From positions 89,658,470-89,722,469 of the forward strand of contig OY986436.1 in NCBI GenBank assembly GCA_963920525.1: a DNA stretch of 64,000 nucleotides, given 5' to 3'. The DNA comes from Dichetophora obliterata. Taxonomy: Eukaryota; Arthropoda; Insecta; Diptera; Sciomyzidae. Below are positions 1 to 11,140 of this stretch, one piece after another (within the stretch, counting starts at the first letter, position 1; each line of letters begins with the position of its first letter). The translations under genes were made by a program, and so were the position numbers. The notes below the pieces were generated by a model that worked only from the letters and a program-made list of their open reading frames with translations, searched no databases and was not told the DNA's origin.

Positions 1-1019
1 TCGCATCAATGCCAAACCACCTTGGATCTGTTGTGGACAACAAGGGCTATCATACCAAATAATAATATATCAGATATCATTAATTAATACGAAAAATTTT
101 ATAAATAACAAGTGACTGCATAAAATAAGCTGTGATATGAAATTAAGCAGTATTATCTGGTTTCTTAATTTTAAGCCAACTTAATATATATTTTTACAAT
201 AAATTAAGTTAATTTAGTAAACTAAACATCTTGTTCTTTTAAATGACACTACATATATTATTTTTTTCTATTCCTGTTAGTTTAATTGTTATAAAGCCCT
301 AAAATTGAAAGTATGCACTGCATAAAATAAGATGTGAGCCACTGTACATACTAGCTGGCCACTGTTGTCCGCAGCTTCGAGATTTACGTTTTTTTATCAA
401 TCTCCTTAACGCCTTAAAGACATGACAATTTTTTACCACATGTGCTCATTTTTACATGATTTTGGCTAATTTTTATGAGCTACGGTTAGTTTTGCGACAT
501 CCGACTTAGTAATGCGATATGGCATCATCTTATTAAGACAATACATATCAAAGAAATAAAAAAGTTTTTTTTTGTGGAGCGCCGCTCTGCATTTATATAT
601 ATCGCACTTTTTTCCTTGCTCATCAGTTTTTCTTTGTTGTGCTGTGCTATAGCATTTTATCATTATGAAATGGAAATCTTGTCCACTTGACTCAATCGAT
701 TATCAATGGCAATAATTATTTCTTCAGTATAACAAATCTATTTATCAAACCAACTACTTTAGTTTGTTAAAATAATTTATTAAAATGATGAAATTTTATT
801 CCGATTGATTGACGAGTCTGTCAGCGTAAACAAGCTTAAATCAAATTAACAAACTTATATTTCAAGCTAGTAAAATAATTTCTTCAAAACCACGCATTGA
901 ATTTCAAATGCTGTTCAAATGGATAAGTTTATTTTGAATTGACGAAAAAATAATGCATTATTGATAAAATTGAATTGATTGGAAAATTTGGTTTTGTTAG
1001 GGATTAACAAAAGTTATGT
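1..1019. other. AT-rich stretch without recognisable gene
   Basis: I see no coding exon, RNA gene or terminal inverted repeat that I can support here. Short reading frames on the minus strand (for example 466-663) are low-complexity and have no recognisable motif. The stretch is AT-rich and probably unannotated repeat or intergenic DNA. Confidence 0.5.
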
Positions 1020-1025
1020 ATCAAT

Positions 1026-1281
1026 TAGCTCATGGTACAATTACTGACAAGGTAGTAGCGTAGACTAGTTTTTTCTCACGAGCGGTGATGGGTAGTTGTC
1101 AAAATTAGCTGTTCATGCTGCAATGTGAATGAAATGTGAATGAAATGTGAAAAAATAAGTAACGACTTATACATAGCTAGTCAACAGCAGCAAACTGCAA
1201 CTCCTTTAGCTGTTTTTGAGAACTACCAATCGCCACAAAACTATCACGGCTACCTTGTCAAATAATTATACCATGTGCTAG
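1026..1281. mobile_element. MITE with long imperfect terminal inverted repeats
   Basis: The left arm (from about 1026) carries GCTCATGGTA..AATTA followed by GACAAGGTAG, and the right arm (to about 1281) carries the reverse complement (CTACCTTGTC..TAATTATACCATG). Similarity continues about 75 bp inward, through a TAGTT(G/C)TCAAAA block, with small gaps. No coding capacity. This is a short non-autonomous inverted-repeat element; the target duplication is not clear, so the superfamily is not assigned. Confidence 0.55.
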
Positions 1282-2092
1282 CTGAGCACAAAGAGAAAGA
1301 GAAAAATAGCAACATTTTGTTTATTGAAACTATCGCAACACAAACGCGTCAAAAGCCAACGAATAAGCAATGCGTGGCAGCTGGGATGATTTCTTAAAAA
1401 ACTTAATACCTTAATTAAATATACTAATTATTAAAATTTCGAAAGAAAAATACTCTAACTAAATCTGTACCCCTAACTAGGGTTACCAGAAGTCTAGGGC
1501 AAAATAAGAGAACTTTTGACAAAAAAAAAGGGGACAAAAAGAGACTTTTTTAAAATTCAATAAAATTTATTGCAAAGTACAAACATCAAATAAACATTTT
1601 TTTAAAATATTATCTTTTCAGTTTTTTAGTTTTAGTTTTGTTATAAAATAAATACAGAAATACAACTGTAATTAAAACACATTTTACACTTATTATTTCA
1701 AAAAGTTAATTAAACTAATCAAGTAAAAAAAGACAATACAACATCACAATTAGAGTTTTTTTATAAAGTCTTTAAAACTGAAGCAACAAACGAAATCAAA
1801 TTGCAATTAACTTATGAAGCTTACTTAGAATCATACTTAAAGCTTTCTTGAGCTTGTTTTAATAACCGTTTCTATTTTTGACGTGCGTCAAAAAACTCCA
1901 AACACTATACGTTTTTGAAAACTTAATTTATTGTTAAAAAAGCTCGAACCGTTGATATTTTCAATGTGTATCTTTCATTTGACCAGTTCAAGCCCATTGG
2001 TGAAAAGATTCTTTCGACGTTAGCGTTTTGTGCGGACAACGAAAAAAAGAACTGACAAATTTTTTAAACTTTGAAAGTTAATCACCAATTTT

Positions 2093-2147
2093 TGGTAGAG
2101 TGGGTGGCCCCTGAGCTAAAGAACTGCGGTAGCCTGGGTTCAGTTCC
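2093..2147 (+). promoter_or_regulatory. Internal RNA polymerase III promoter (A and B boxes)
   Basis: TGGTAGAGTGG at 2093-2103 fits the A-box consensus TRGYNNARNNG at every fixed position. GGTTCAGTTCC at 2137-2147 fits the B-box GGTTCRANNCC except one base. The spacing is typical of a tRNA-like unit and a T6 run follows at 2163. The flanks do not fold into a convincing functional tRNA, so I read it as the SINE head. Confidence 0.6.
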
Positions 2148-2266
2148 AGCTCAGACAGAAAGTTTTTTCAATTGAATTAATTTTTCTGTTCGGCCGTCAA
2201 ATCTCTGCAGACAATGGCAAACCTCAGAGAGTAAAAATTGCCATGTAAAGCTTTTTGAAAACATAA

Positions 2267-2677
2267 CAGTCCACCCTAAACAAGTGCGCTTGCGTGGTTT
2301 AACTGTCAAAATCGGCTCATGCACATACATTTTGTATGAAGCCTACCGAAACACGCACCGGACTGCCGCAACATGAATCGAATTTCCAATTTTGACAGTG
2401 CGTGCGGATGTGAAGTTGGCTGCATAAAACCAAAGTATTAGAACAAAGAGCAATCAGCTGCTATTAATTAATTAACTCAATTGCAAATGGAAGTATTTGC
2501 AATATTAATAGATTTTTACACAATACTAAAAGTTTCTTTAAGATTTTTAAACCATCAGACTGAGCTGGTTCGAGAGCAGCAGTTTTTTCCGCAGCGCACT
2601 TGTTTAGGTTAAGCGTAAAATAAAATTGCGTGGCGCTTGGGAACGCAGCGCAACGCGCACTTGTTTAGGGTGCACTG
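2267..2677. mobile_element. MITE, CAGTC/GCACCC family copy 1 (TAA-flanked)
   Basis: A 411-bp element whose ends are inverted repeats: CAGTCCACCCTAAACAAG at the left and, reverse-complemented, CAGTGCACCCTAAACAAG at the right, with further matching TGCGC. TAA flanks both sides (2264-2266 and 2678-2680). A 3-bp TWA duplication is characteristic of PIF/Harbinger elements. It is inserted in the SINE above. A second copy, itself twice interrupted, lies at 30741-31845. Confidence 0.8.
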
Positions 2678-3948
2678 TAAGCCGTTCGAAGTCGGCATAA
2701 AACACGTAGGTCCAGTTCTCGGTCATTTGTGATCAAACATTTAATAACACGCACAACACAATTGATCAAAGAAGCTAGGTCAAAGTCCTTCCAAGGGCTG
2801 AAATGGCCAGTTTATTTTTTTTATTATTTAAATTAAATTATTATATTACTAAGCGTAATTTTTGCAATCCGTTTTCCATAAGTTAATAAACTCGATACAA
2901 ATAAGTATTTTATTTAAATTTCTCCATTCAAAAACTGAAAAATTTTAAATTCTTTGGACCACGCTTTTAAATAATCATAAGATATTTTGTGCAGGTTTGG
3001 GCGGGTTTTTTTGGAAGATCTATCACTTTCTTTTTTCTTTCATTTTAACCTAAAACTAAACCTTCAAAACAAATTTAGGGCTAACCGTTGTCTCTAAAGG
3101 GTTGAAAAAATAGCTAGGACGAAATAGTCATAGTGGACACATAACGTATGCAAAAATATCGTAGTCACAGCTAGGGTTAGGTTACGTTTGTTCAGGGATG
3201 GCGTTCAGCATTGCCATTTAGCTATTAGCTTGCAAATAAGTGTTGCACTTTTCATGCAAATTTCTTTGTGTGAATTTTTAAGTAAATTTTTTATTAATAG
3301 ATATATTTTGTCTCCAACAAAAAATAAGGACTTTTCATTTTAAAAAAGATAAAAAAAAGATCTCGAGAAGAAAATAGAATATGTCCTCTTTAAAGAGATA
3401 TGATGGCAACGCTACCCTTAACCCTAATACCCCTAACAAATACGATATATTAAAAAAATTTTCATAAAAAGCGGCCTAGTACTTTTGGAGTAAAGTCGTA
3501 ACTTTAAATTTTCACTTCAATTTTATATAATAGCATAGATCAGCCCAGGGCGGCCCATAGCACACTCAGTGATGTGATTTGGTGGGATTTTGACCTTTTT
3601 GTGGGATTTTTAAACCATAAAAGGGCGAGAGGGTGTTGAAGTTTTTTGGCGGAATTTTTTAATGTATAAAAATTTTGAAAGATTGAAATTCTTTTAACCA
3701 ACTGATTTGCATCATTTTGCCTGTAACCTTGTACAATTGCCGATTTAATAAAAATGGTCTTCATGAAAGCTCGCAATCTCGCAAATTCCTATTCGCGCAA
3801 ATTTAAACACGCGTTTCCATGAGCACACTCTGCGGGTTAAGAGTGGTTAATCAGCTGTTGTTTTTTTTAAATTTACCCACCATAATATGGGTTGGGCTCA
3901 GGGACAACACAAGACATAACAACTAACCATGCGTTTACATAGATCTAA

Positions 3949-5190
3949 TCATACATTAGTTTTCAATCTACTTTTGAGTTGACCTTTCGAAAAGTTAACA
4001 TCAAAAAAGCTACAGTTGTTAAAAAAGGTACTCATGCGATGTAAAGGAGCAGTAGCCATATAATTTGTTCTACTAAAAGGTAAGTAAATTAAATTGTTAG
4101 CATTTCTACTGCTTCTACGGTTAGTGTTAAAATTTATAAGAGTTAGGAGTTCTGGTGAATCGAATACACCAGTTATGAGTTGGTGTAAATAGACGATATC
4201 TGCAGACTTCCTTCTCTCATTCAAAGATTGCATTTTTAATAGTTTTAAACGATCCTCCTAAGGAGGAAGGTTTAAAGTGTCAGTTGCACTTAAGCCCCTT
4301 AGAGCAAACCGAACAAAATGTTTTTGGATTCTCTCTATACGTTCAACATGTACATTGTAACTTGGGGACCAAACTTGACTTGCATACTCTAAGTGAGGTC
4401 GCACAATTGCATAATACAGCGTTGTAGTTGTGATCATACTATTCAATTCTTTGGCCCAGCGTTTCATAAACCCGAGCATAGAAGATACTTTTTTACAAAT
4501 GTAATCAATATGAACGTTAAACGATAGCTTAGAATCCATGCATATACCCAGATCTTTGACAGCATCTACACGACTTAACGCAGTATCTTTTATCTTATAA
4601 TCAAAAATTAAATTATTCCTTTTTCGCGAAAAGGTCATAGTTTGGTATTTATCTGGATTTAGAAACATATTGTTTTTAGAACACCAAATTTCAAAGGATT
4701 TCAAATCAGACTGGAGCAGATCTGAATTGTCTTTAGCATCTATTGTTCTGTATATTTTCATGTCATCTGCATAGATAAGTAGATGAGAGTGTTTGATGAT
4801 GTGGGTTACATCATTAATGGCTAAAACAAACAGAAGTGGACCAAGGTGGCTACCTTGAGGAACACCTGATTCAGCAATAAATTCAGCTGACAATACACCT
4901 CGAAATCGTATTTGATAAGATCGCTCTGTCAGATACGATTGAATCCAGCTTACAAAAAATTGTGGAAAACCCATTAACTTTAGCTTAAATAGAATTAAGT
5001 TGTGTGGCAGTTTATCAAATGCTTTACTAAAATCAGTGTAAATACAGTCGACCTGGTTACCTGAATAAAATGAATTTAAGCAAAACGTTGTAAAATCGAG
5101 GAGAATAGACACAGTGGATCTGCCAGTAACAAATCCATGCTGACGAGTTGTCATGACCTTCCCACAGTGAATTTTCACACGATCATACAC
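3949..5190 (-). pseudogene. LINE reverse transcriptase, palm and C-terminal part
   Basis: Residues near the start give TDFSKAFDKLPH (first catalytic Asp motif), then SGVPQGSHLGPLLF and the catalytic LIYADDMKIY box. The thumb/C-terminal part carries RPHLEYASQVWSP, and a second frame (4233-3949) continues with a typical NERRKSADIVYLHQLITG C-terminus. The two parts are separated by a stop/frameshift near 4250. This is the RT of a CR1/Jockey-type LINE. The YADD residues are preserved, but the chain is split so no active protein is expected. Confidence 0.8.
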
Positions 5191-5269
5191 GAGGCGCTCA
5201 AAAAATTTTGGAATCGACGAGAGTTTCGCGATAGGCCTGTAGTTGTTTATATCGTTCTTACAACCTTCT

Positions 5270-6013
5270 TTATAGATAGGACCTATAAAAGGACCTATAA
5301 AAAATAGGACATATAAAAGATTTTTTCCAAAAAAGTGGAAAAATACTTTCGCTAATTGATTTATTGAATAACATGGACAGTGGTTGACTTAGAACGGAAC
5401 CACATAGTGTTAACAATGCGGCAGGAATTCCGTCAGGTCCAGCATTAAACTCCTCATCGATCAATCCAATATACTTTAAAATATCCTCTGAAGTAAAGGA
5501 TATAGAATCCAACGAAACCCTGGGTGTAGAGTTCATATATTCAAAGTACTTTTCATCAGGATTAAAAGAGTCTAAACAAAATGACTCTTTAAAGAGATTG
5601 GCAAATAGACCACAAATTACGACAGGATCGTCAGTAAATCCGTCAGAGGTTTTAAATGATGAAGGGAATCCATCAGATTTTTTTTTAGTAGTACTACCCC
5701 AGAATTTCTTCGGATCAGACAATATTCTCAGCTTAGTACTGTCTAAATAATTTTGATATAAGGTAGCTGAGCAATTTTCAAAATCCAGAAACAAACGCTT
5801 GTAGATTTCTAGGTCATTCAAGTCTAAGCTACAGACATATTTTTTCCATGCCCTATTCCTGCTGTTGCGAAGAATCTTTGACTCCTTTGTGTACCAGGGG
5901 TAAGCACAATTTTTCGTAAATTTGAGGCTATATGGCACGGACAGAGAAAACATAGCAAAGATTTCCATATAAAAAAAAAATAATTGAATTATCAAGAGTG
6001 TTATTATTAACAT
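5270..6013 (-). pseudogene. LINE EN-RT linker and RT fingers
   Basis: The middle contains WYTKESKILRNSRNRAWKKY, the basic linker usually found before the RT, then the fingers motif EFNAGPDGIPAALL. The frame is lost near 5270, just upstream of the palm segment. The N-terminus here runs into poly-K/F low-complexity sequence from a frame change and is not the true start. Family placement follows the neighbouring RT. Confidence 0.75.
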
Positions 6014-6066
6014 ATTCTAAAATAACATGAAGTTTACTTTTAAGTAAATTATTCAACTTCAAAAAG

Positions 6067-6784
6067 TCAACTTTTTTTAAAATTGAATTCATAAACTTTA
6101 TCTATTGAGTTAGACTTTACTATATTATCCCTGTCTGATTTGTACCATATGCTCAATGGTGGATGGTATTCATCAACAGCAGTCAAAACATGAGAGGCCC
6201 CCTTAACAATCACATTGTTACTATCTGTAGTTAAGACCAGGTCAAGAAGTCTTTCACGACTATTATAAATACAACTCACTTGTTGTAAGTCAGAACATAT
6301 ATTATCAACAAATATATGCTCTTGGCAAGTCATCGAATTAGATGCACAAAAATATGTATCATCGTCAGAAGATTCCCATTTCAAGTCAGGCAGATTAAAA
6401 TCACCTAACAATAAAATGTCGTCATTAACGTCAATTATGCTTATGACATATTCTATGCAATCCGCAAGGCTTGCATAAACTTCTACACTGCTCTTAGGAG
6501 GAACGTATGCATTAATAAGATATACATTAGAATTGCAATGTACAACCTTGACGCATATAAGTTCGATGTTAGCAGAGCAGGGAATTAGTTCCAACAATAA
6601 TGGAACTAACGAAGGAGTTCCTTACAGCTAATAAGACACCTCCACCGACAGCAGAAGTATTGTCAGCATGTCTATCTCTTCTATAAACTTCAAAACTGTT
6701 ATCAAACAATTCTAAGTCAGTAATGCTTCCGTTTAACCAAGTTTCAGTCAGTGCGATAATATCCTCAGAGAAATTCTGAGACAT
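6067..6784 (-). pseudogene. LINE apurinic-type endonuclease
   Basis: Two overlapping frames together cover an exonuclease/endonuclease/phosphatase fold. 6784-6569 has ALTETWLNGSITD (metal-binding Glu region) and GGGVLLAVRNSF. 6597-6067 has LLGDFNLPDLKWE (GDFN catalytic motif), LLDLVLTTDSNNV and a terminal DEYHPPLSIW in place of the usual SDHxPL. The frame changes near 6580. In living copies this domain nicks the target for target-primed reverse transcription. Confidence 0.75.
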
Positions 6785-6849
6785 TAAAAATATGTCTCGC
6801 GTCTTAGAGCGTAATCCCCTTACATTTTGATAGTAAAGGGATAACCTAA

Positions 6850-7371
6850 TCAGTTTTTTTGGGATTGACGAGAGGCTTGAGTCGTCCCTCTAGGCTTATT
6901 CTTAGGCTGAAACTCTGTAACGAGTATATTATCAGTCCACAAATTAGAATTTAGAACAGTTGCAAACTCTTCAGCTGGAACTGTGAGAATAAAGGAAGCA
7001 TGGGAAGGTTTATTACCTATTTTTTTGCATGAGCAAAATGCATTTTGACTCAACAATTTATTATGTTTGATAAAAGTCAATACATTTTCAACAGTTGTGT
7101 CGGGCTGAAGACGTGAAATAAATAAATTTTTTTTCCTCGACACTGCCCTTAAGCTTGATAGATTTCTAGGCTTAATAGGTTTTAAGTCGTCAAGGCATGA
7201 CTTGGAAATACCGGCACACGATGCATGAAACATCTGCTCACATGGATCAGGACAGCTGAACATGGGGTTCAGAATGTTTTGGCTTTTGCAAAGTTCGTCC
7301 AAAGAACAAGCAACGATATTTTCTGCAGAAAAATAATCCATTTTTAATTTTTTTAAAACGAGCAGATGCAA
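6850..7371 (-). pseudogene. LINE ORF1-like protein with partial PHD-type finger
   Basis: About 173 residues. The N-terminal half contains CPDPCEQMFHASCAGI, the second half of a PHD-like Cys/His finger; the first Cys pair is not visible. The C-terminal half has LFISRLQPDTTVENVLTFI, resembling the RRM-like segment of CR1-group ORF1 proteins, then a basic tail. It lies immediately upstream of the endonuclease on the same strand. The N-terminus is probably truncated. Confidence 0.55.
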
Positions 7372-9371
7372 AATGTGCTTTCAGGGTTACTTTATTCAGA
7401 CAGTATGTGCACAGTTTAGTAGAAAACAAAAAACAACAACAACACTCACTGAGCTGAAGATAAACAAATCACAGCACAAAGAAGAAACTAAAACACAGCA
7501 AGCATGCAAAAACAACAACAACACTGCATTAACTAAAAAAGTTAAACAAAGTTTAAATGCAAGAATTAAACTTACACAACTTAAATGCACAATTATTATT
7601 TAAGCGAACAGTTTTATATTAATGTTGTTAGTATAGGAAATATGATATTTAAATAATTTAAACAAAGGCTTTTACATAAACGATAAAACACAACCGACAC
7701 CAACTAATTGACGAGATCAACTGAACAAAGCTATTGTTGTATTGTTGTATTGTGATCAAAGTTGTACAAAGCTATTGTTGTATTTTTTTGTAATTTATGT
7801 TGGAATTTTGCGAACACTGCGTAAACTTTTTTGTATGGAAAAACAGAACAGCTGATATGAAAACTTGCTAGGCTTAAGTGGCATACGAGGCATTTGCGAG
7901 CTTTCATGAGGACCACTATTATGTTTTCATTGTAGTTGATTAAAAAAAATTCTCAATACATTTTTACCTCGTTTTGAATTCAAACTTTATTCAGCTTCAT
8001 TCATATTCAGCTTGAATAAATACAATTTTATTATATGCATACTAAAGAGCCTTGAAAAAATTTTCCATTGGTACCCCCCTAAAAATGAATAAAGGTCTAT
8101 TTTATGTTATTTACAAATTTTTTTGGATTCACGATCACCGTCAGCGAGCTACAAGTTTTAGCAAAAACTTAAAAAATGATGTTTTCGTAAATATATTGGC
8201 GGTTTAATAATTGTAAAAAAATAAAGTAAAGGTTCTTCCAATTTTTGCAATCAGATTAAAGATAATACAGTTTTTCGTGCATATTATTGATTTTTTTTAT
8301 TTGATTTCCATACAAAAACTTTGGAAATTTAAATAACATCATTACTTTTATTTTTTTTTTTAATTACTTACAATTGTGTAGTAAGTTTTTATCATATAAT
8401 TTATTATAATTTAGCTTTAATATGTATCAATTTAAGCAATTCTGACCAGGAAACAATGCAAGCACTCAAAACCTTTTTAACAATATTTTGAACGTGAAAT
8501 AATATAAAGTGAAGTAATATTCGCATTAGAAACAATTGAATTTTAATGAAAATAATTTTAACAAAATTGAATGAAATGCACGAACAACAGCATTATTTTC
8601 AATCCAACTCTAAAAATTTAAAGTTGTTTGATGCACATTGGAAAAGCTTTTTGCAGCCTTTAATTTCTGCTAGTTTTTTTTCCAACTATTACAGCACCCA
8701 ATATATTTATAAAAAACATAATGTTTGCAGATTTTTGAAAAAAGTTTTAGCCTACTGACGGCTTTAGTTACAACAAAAATATTTTAGAAATCATTAAAAA
8801 ATAGATCAGGGTAATTTTTAGAGGTGTACAAATTGAACTTTTTTCTCCCAATACATGTCGAGGCACCTCAATATATACGTATTATTTGTATTGTATATTA
8901 TTATGGTAAAAGTTCCTTTTTTGATCTCAATTAATTTTTAAGAAATAAATAAGATTTTTTTTTCACTACATGTTTATTAAATAATCATACATATAAAGAA
9001 TAAAAATGATTTAATTTGCTTATTTTGACATTGAAATTGGAGAGATTTTTCGCGGGACTTTAGAATCTTTTGGGATAAAGTGAGCAAAAAAGGGATTTAT
9101 GCACATGTATTTGGGATTTTTGGAAAAATGAAAAATCACATCACTGAGCTCACTGAGCGCTCTCTAATCGTAATTTTTCACCAGTGTAGCCATTTTAGCC
9201 TTTTCTAGGCTAGATTAGCCTCTTTTTTAGCGGATTAGACTGTAAATTTACGATTTAGCTTCATGGCTTTTTTTTATCCTTTTTGCCCTTTGAAAACAGC
9301 TTTTTTTTCTTTTTTGGTTAACTGTCAAAAACGTAGCTTTACCTTGTAGTTCGTTCGACCTAATACTTGGT

Positions 9372-9718
9372 ATGAGAATTCACATGTCCTTCGCCTCGTA
9401 TTTTGTACGCCCTTTAAACACATCGATGTCATTGACTGGGGCGAACGGACCTAACGTGCATTACCATGGGACTTACAATTCTTCTGTCCCATTGGGCCAT
9501 ACCGATAGATGGAATGTCCAAAGGGATATGCTGCCAAAGTACAGAGTACTTATAAAAATATTCTGTCGCCATATTTTATTACGCAATTGATTTTCGATAT
9601 TGGAAATAGTCCTTGCAGCCTAACACTAGAAGAGTCTACTGACATTTATGTAAACAAACGCTACTATTGTACAAGCCGACAGCATATTATATCAAATTTT
9701 TTTAAATTGGTAGAATAG
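9372..9718 (+). pseudogene. hAT-like transposase fragment
   Basis: The frame 9509-9718 contains SPCSLTLEESTDIYVNKRYY and ends SNFFKLVE, matching the pattern SxxxDESTDIxxxKxL..RYY..LVE of hAT-related RNase H-fold transposases and domesticated relatives. The usual Asp of DESTDI is Glu here. The stretch before 9509 uses another frame and I cannot support it as coding. Only about 70 residues remain, with no dimerisation domain, so it is a dead scrap. Confidence 0.5.
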
Positions 9719-9961
9719 AAGATTCTACTGCCTTATTGTAAATATCACTTTAAAAACACTTTATAAATTTAAATTAAGTAAAGCTTATTTTAAAAAGCTA
9801 GGGACAGCAAGGCCTTCAAAGTGCTCTGCAACGCTTTCAAAACTTTTTATTAGATTTATTTTTTTAAAAATTTATGTTTTATAAGTTTAGATCTGTTGTA
9901 GAATGGGGTACTTGAGTCAATGACCTTTGGATCAAAAAATTGTTATCCTCAAGACACGTTA

Positions 9962-11089
9962 CTGTGCGTTTAGACCGCCTGAACGAACGAAAGAAACCTC
10001 GTTCGTTCGCTCGGTTCAAACACTTTGCCCGAACGAACAGTGTTCGCTATAAATTTATCGCGAACAATGTTTGCCCGGTGTAAACAGTAAATTAGGGCGA
10101 ACGAACGAAGATTCCTTCGTTCGCTCTGATCGAACAAGCTTCGATCTTTTTGGGCGAATCCGGTGTTGCGCTGTGTTTAAAAACAGAAAAGTAGCAAAGA
10201 GGAGTAGCTTTAGAGAATAATTTATGAAAAGTACTAAAATATGTAGTAATTTAGTTTTATGTTTTTTAAAGTGTTCTGTTGACTTTCGCTGCAATATGAT
10301 TGTGTTGTGTAAAGGGCCAAATTAAGTTTTTAAGCGGAAAACCCTATATTTTATTTATTTGAGGCGACTGTTTATTTGAGGTCATTTTTTTAAATAACTA
10401 TATAACTTTTAATAAAAATTTTGAGTTTATGGATAGCAAATATTATTTAATATAGCAGGAGTCCGCAATAGAGCTCGTTCAAATAAAATAAAAATATATT
10501 TTAGGTTCTGCTGAAACTTTTTGAGTTTTTAATCGAAGATTTTAGAAAAATGTGGATATTAACCAAAATGGTAGTTGAAAATTCGATTTGTGACTAGAAG
10601 CAATTCTTTAAAGTTATAACATAAAAAGGATTTCTCTAAAAAAAAATCGAAAATGTGCATACAATTTGGGAACAATTTTTATTCAATTGACTTAAAATTT
10701 ACGAAATTTATTGACACACGAAAAATGTGAAAACATTTAATTTTTGTTCGTCGAAAAACTTAAATGGGCCCTTAAGTTAAACACACGTCTTTTCTATAAT
10801 AACTAATACGAGTAATATATTGTTATGGAGTGGCAAACCATTTGTTGTTGAGATACGGAGTATAAGTTTTAGTACTAATATAAAAATAAGGAGTTATCAA
10901 CTCTGCATTTATTGATGTTCGGCCAAATGCACAAATTGCTGTTTACACCGCCTGAACGAACAAGATGGCGGCCAATGTTTGTTCGCGATTGATGTTCGTG
11001 CGGTCTAAACAGTACTCCGAACGAAGAATTTATTGCAATAAATATTTCGAGATAAATTTTTCGTTCGTTCAGGCGGTCTAAACCCACAG
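9962..11089. mobile_element. GAACGAACG-rich MITE, copy A
   Basis: The ends are 28-bp inverted repeats with one mismatch, core GTTTAGACCGCCTGAACGAA (left 9962, right end 11089). TTA flanks both sides (9959-9961 and 11090-11092), a PIF/Harbinger-type duplication. Multiple subterminal copies of GAACGAACG occur in both orientations, and the right side holds an inner inverted pair (GTTTACACCGCCTGAACG ... CGGTCTAAAC). No coding capacity; apparent ORFs are read-through of the repeats. Confidence 0.75.
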
Positions 11090-11140
11090 TTAAACGAACG
11101 CTTTTCTGGTAAAATAATGAAAAATGTCCAATACGTCTAA

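Larger units (their letters stand above)
2085..2800 (+). mobile_element. tRNA-derived SINE, interrupted by a MITE
   Basis: A pol III-type head with A and B boxes (2093-2147) is followed by T6 at 2163-2168 and a body containing GGCAAACCTCAGAGAG near 2217. The body resumes after the MITE at 2267-2677 with GCCGTTCGAAGTCGGC near 2681 and fades by about 2800. As I recall, similar bodies are abundant in fruit-fly genomes, but I cannot check this. Joining across the MITE while removing one TAA restores a continuous SINE. The exact 5' and 3' ends and the flanking duplication are not resolved. Confidence 0.55.
1477..3413. mobile_element. Candidate hAT-like non-autonomous element
   Basis: The left end reads CTAGGGTTACCA and the right end, reverse-complemented, reads AGCGTTGCCA (8 of 10 aligned positions match). 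The flanks are ACCCCTAA (1469-1476) and ACCCTTAA (3414-3421), an 8-bp duplication with one mismatch, as expected for hAT elements. Both subterminal regions contain A-rich stretches with GGGGAC/GAGGAC motifs. It contains no transposase. A SINE and a MITE lie inside it. The ends are degraded, so the call is tentative. Confidence 0.4.
3860..7600 (-). mobile_element. Degenerate CR1/Jockey-type LINE (antisense)
   Basis: Reading the minus strand from about 7600 to 3860 gives an ORF1-like zinc-finger protein, an AP-type endonuclease and a reverse transcriptase in the canonical LINE order. The likely 3' end is marked by a T8 run on the plus strand near 3861 (poly-A on the element strand). Every ORF is broken by frameshifts or stops. 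It lies inside the hAT-like element 3567-9146, in the opposite orientation to the GPCR-like exon. Confidence 0.8.
3755..7914. mobile_element. Inverted-repeat element enclosing the LINE
   Basis: A 22-bp repeat with one mismatch, core TCATGAAAGCTCGCAA, occurs at 3755-3776 and inverted at 7893-7914. The two copies sit just outside the LINE remnants, implying a TIR element into which the LINE inserted. No clear target duplication was found, so the outer limits may be a few bases off. An alternative is an inverted duplication unrelated to transposition. Confidence 0.5.
3567..9146. mobile_element. hAT-like DNA transposon, 5.6 kb, hosting a nested LINE
   Basis: The 14-bp terminal inverted repeat CAGTGATGTGATTT is perfect at 3567-3580 and, in reverse complement, at 9133-9146. 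The flanks are AGCACACT (3559-3566) and AGCTCACT (9147-9154), an 8-bp duplication with one mismatch, as made by hAT transposases. Subterminal DNA at both ends contains GTGGGATTTTT / TTGGGATTTTT motifs. I found no hAT transposase inside. Its interior has been invaded by an inverted-repeat element and an antisense LINE (3860-7600). 7605-9132 otherwise holds only AT-rich DNA. Confidence 0.75.

Noticed and set aside
2093..2170. Functional tRNA gene
   Set aside because: A and B boxes are present, but I could not form a convincing acceptor stem or anticodon loop, and the body that follows is SINE-like.
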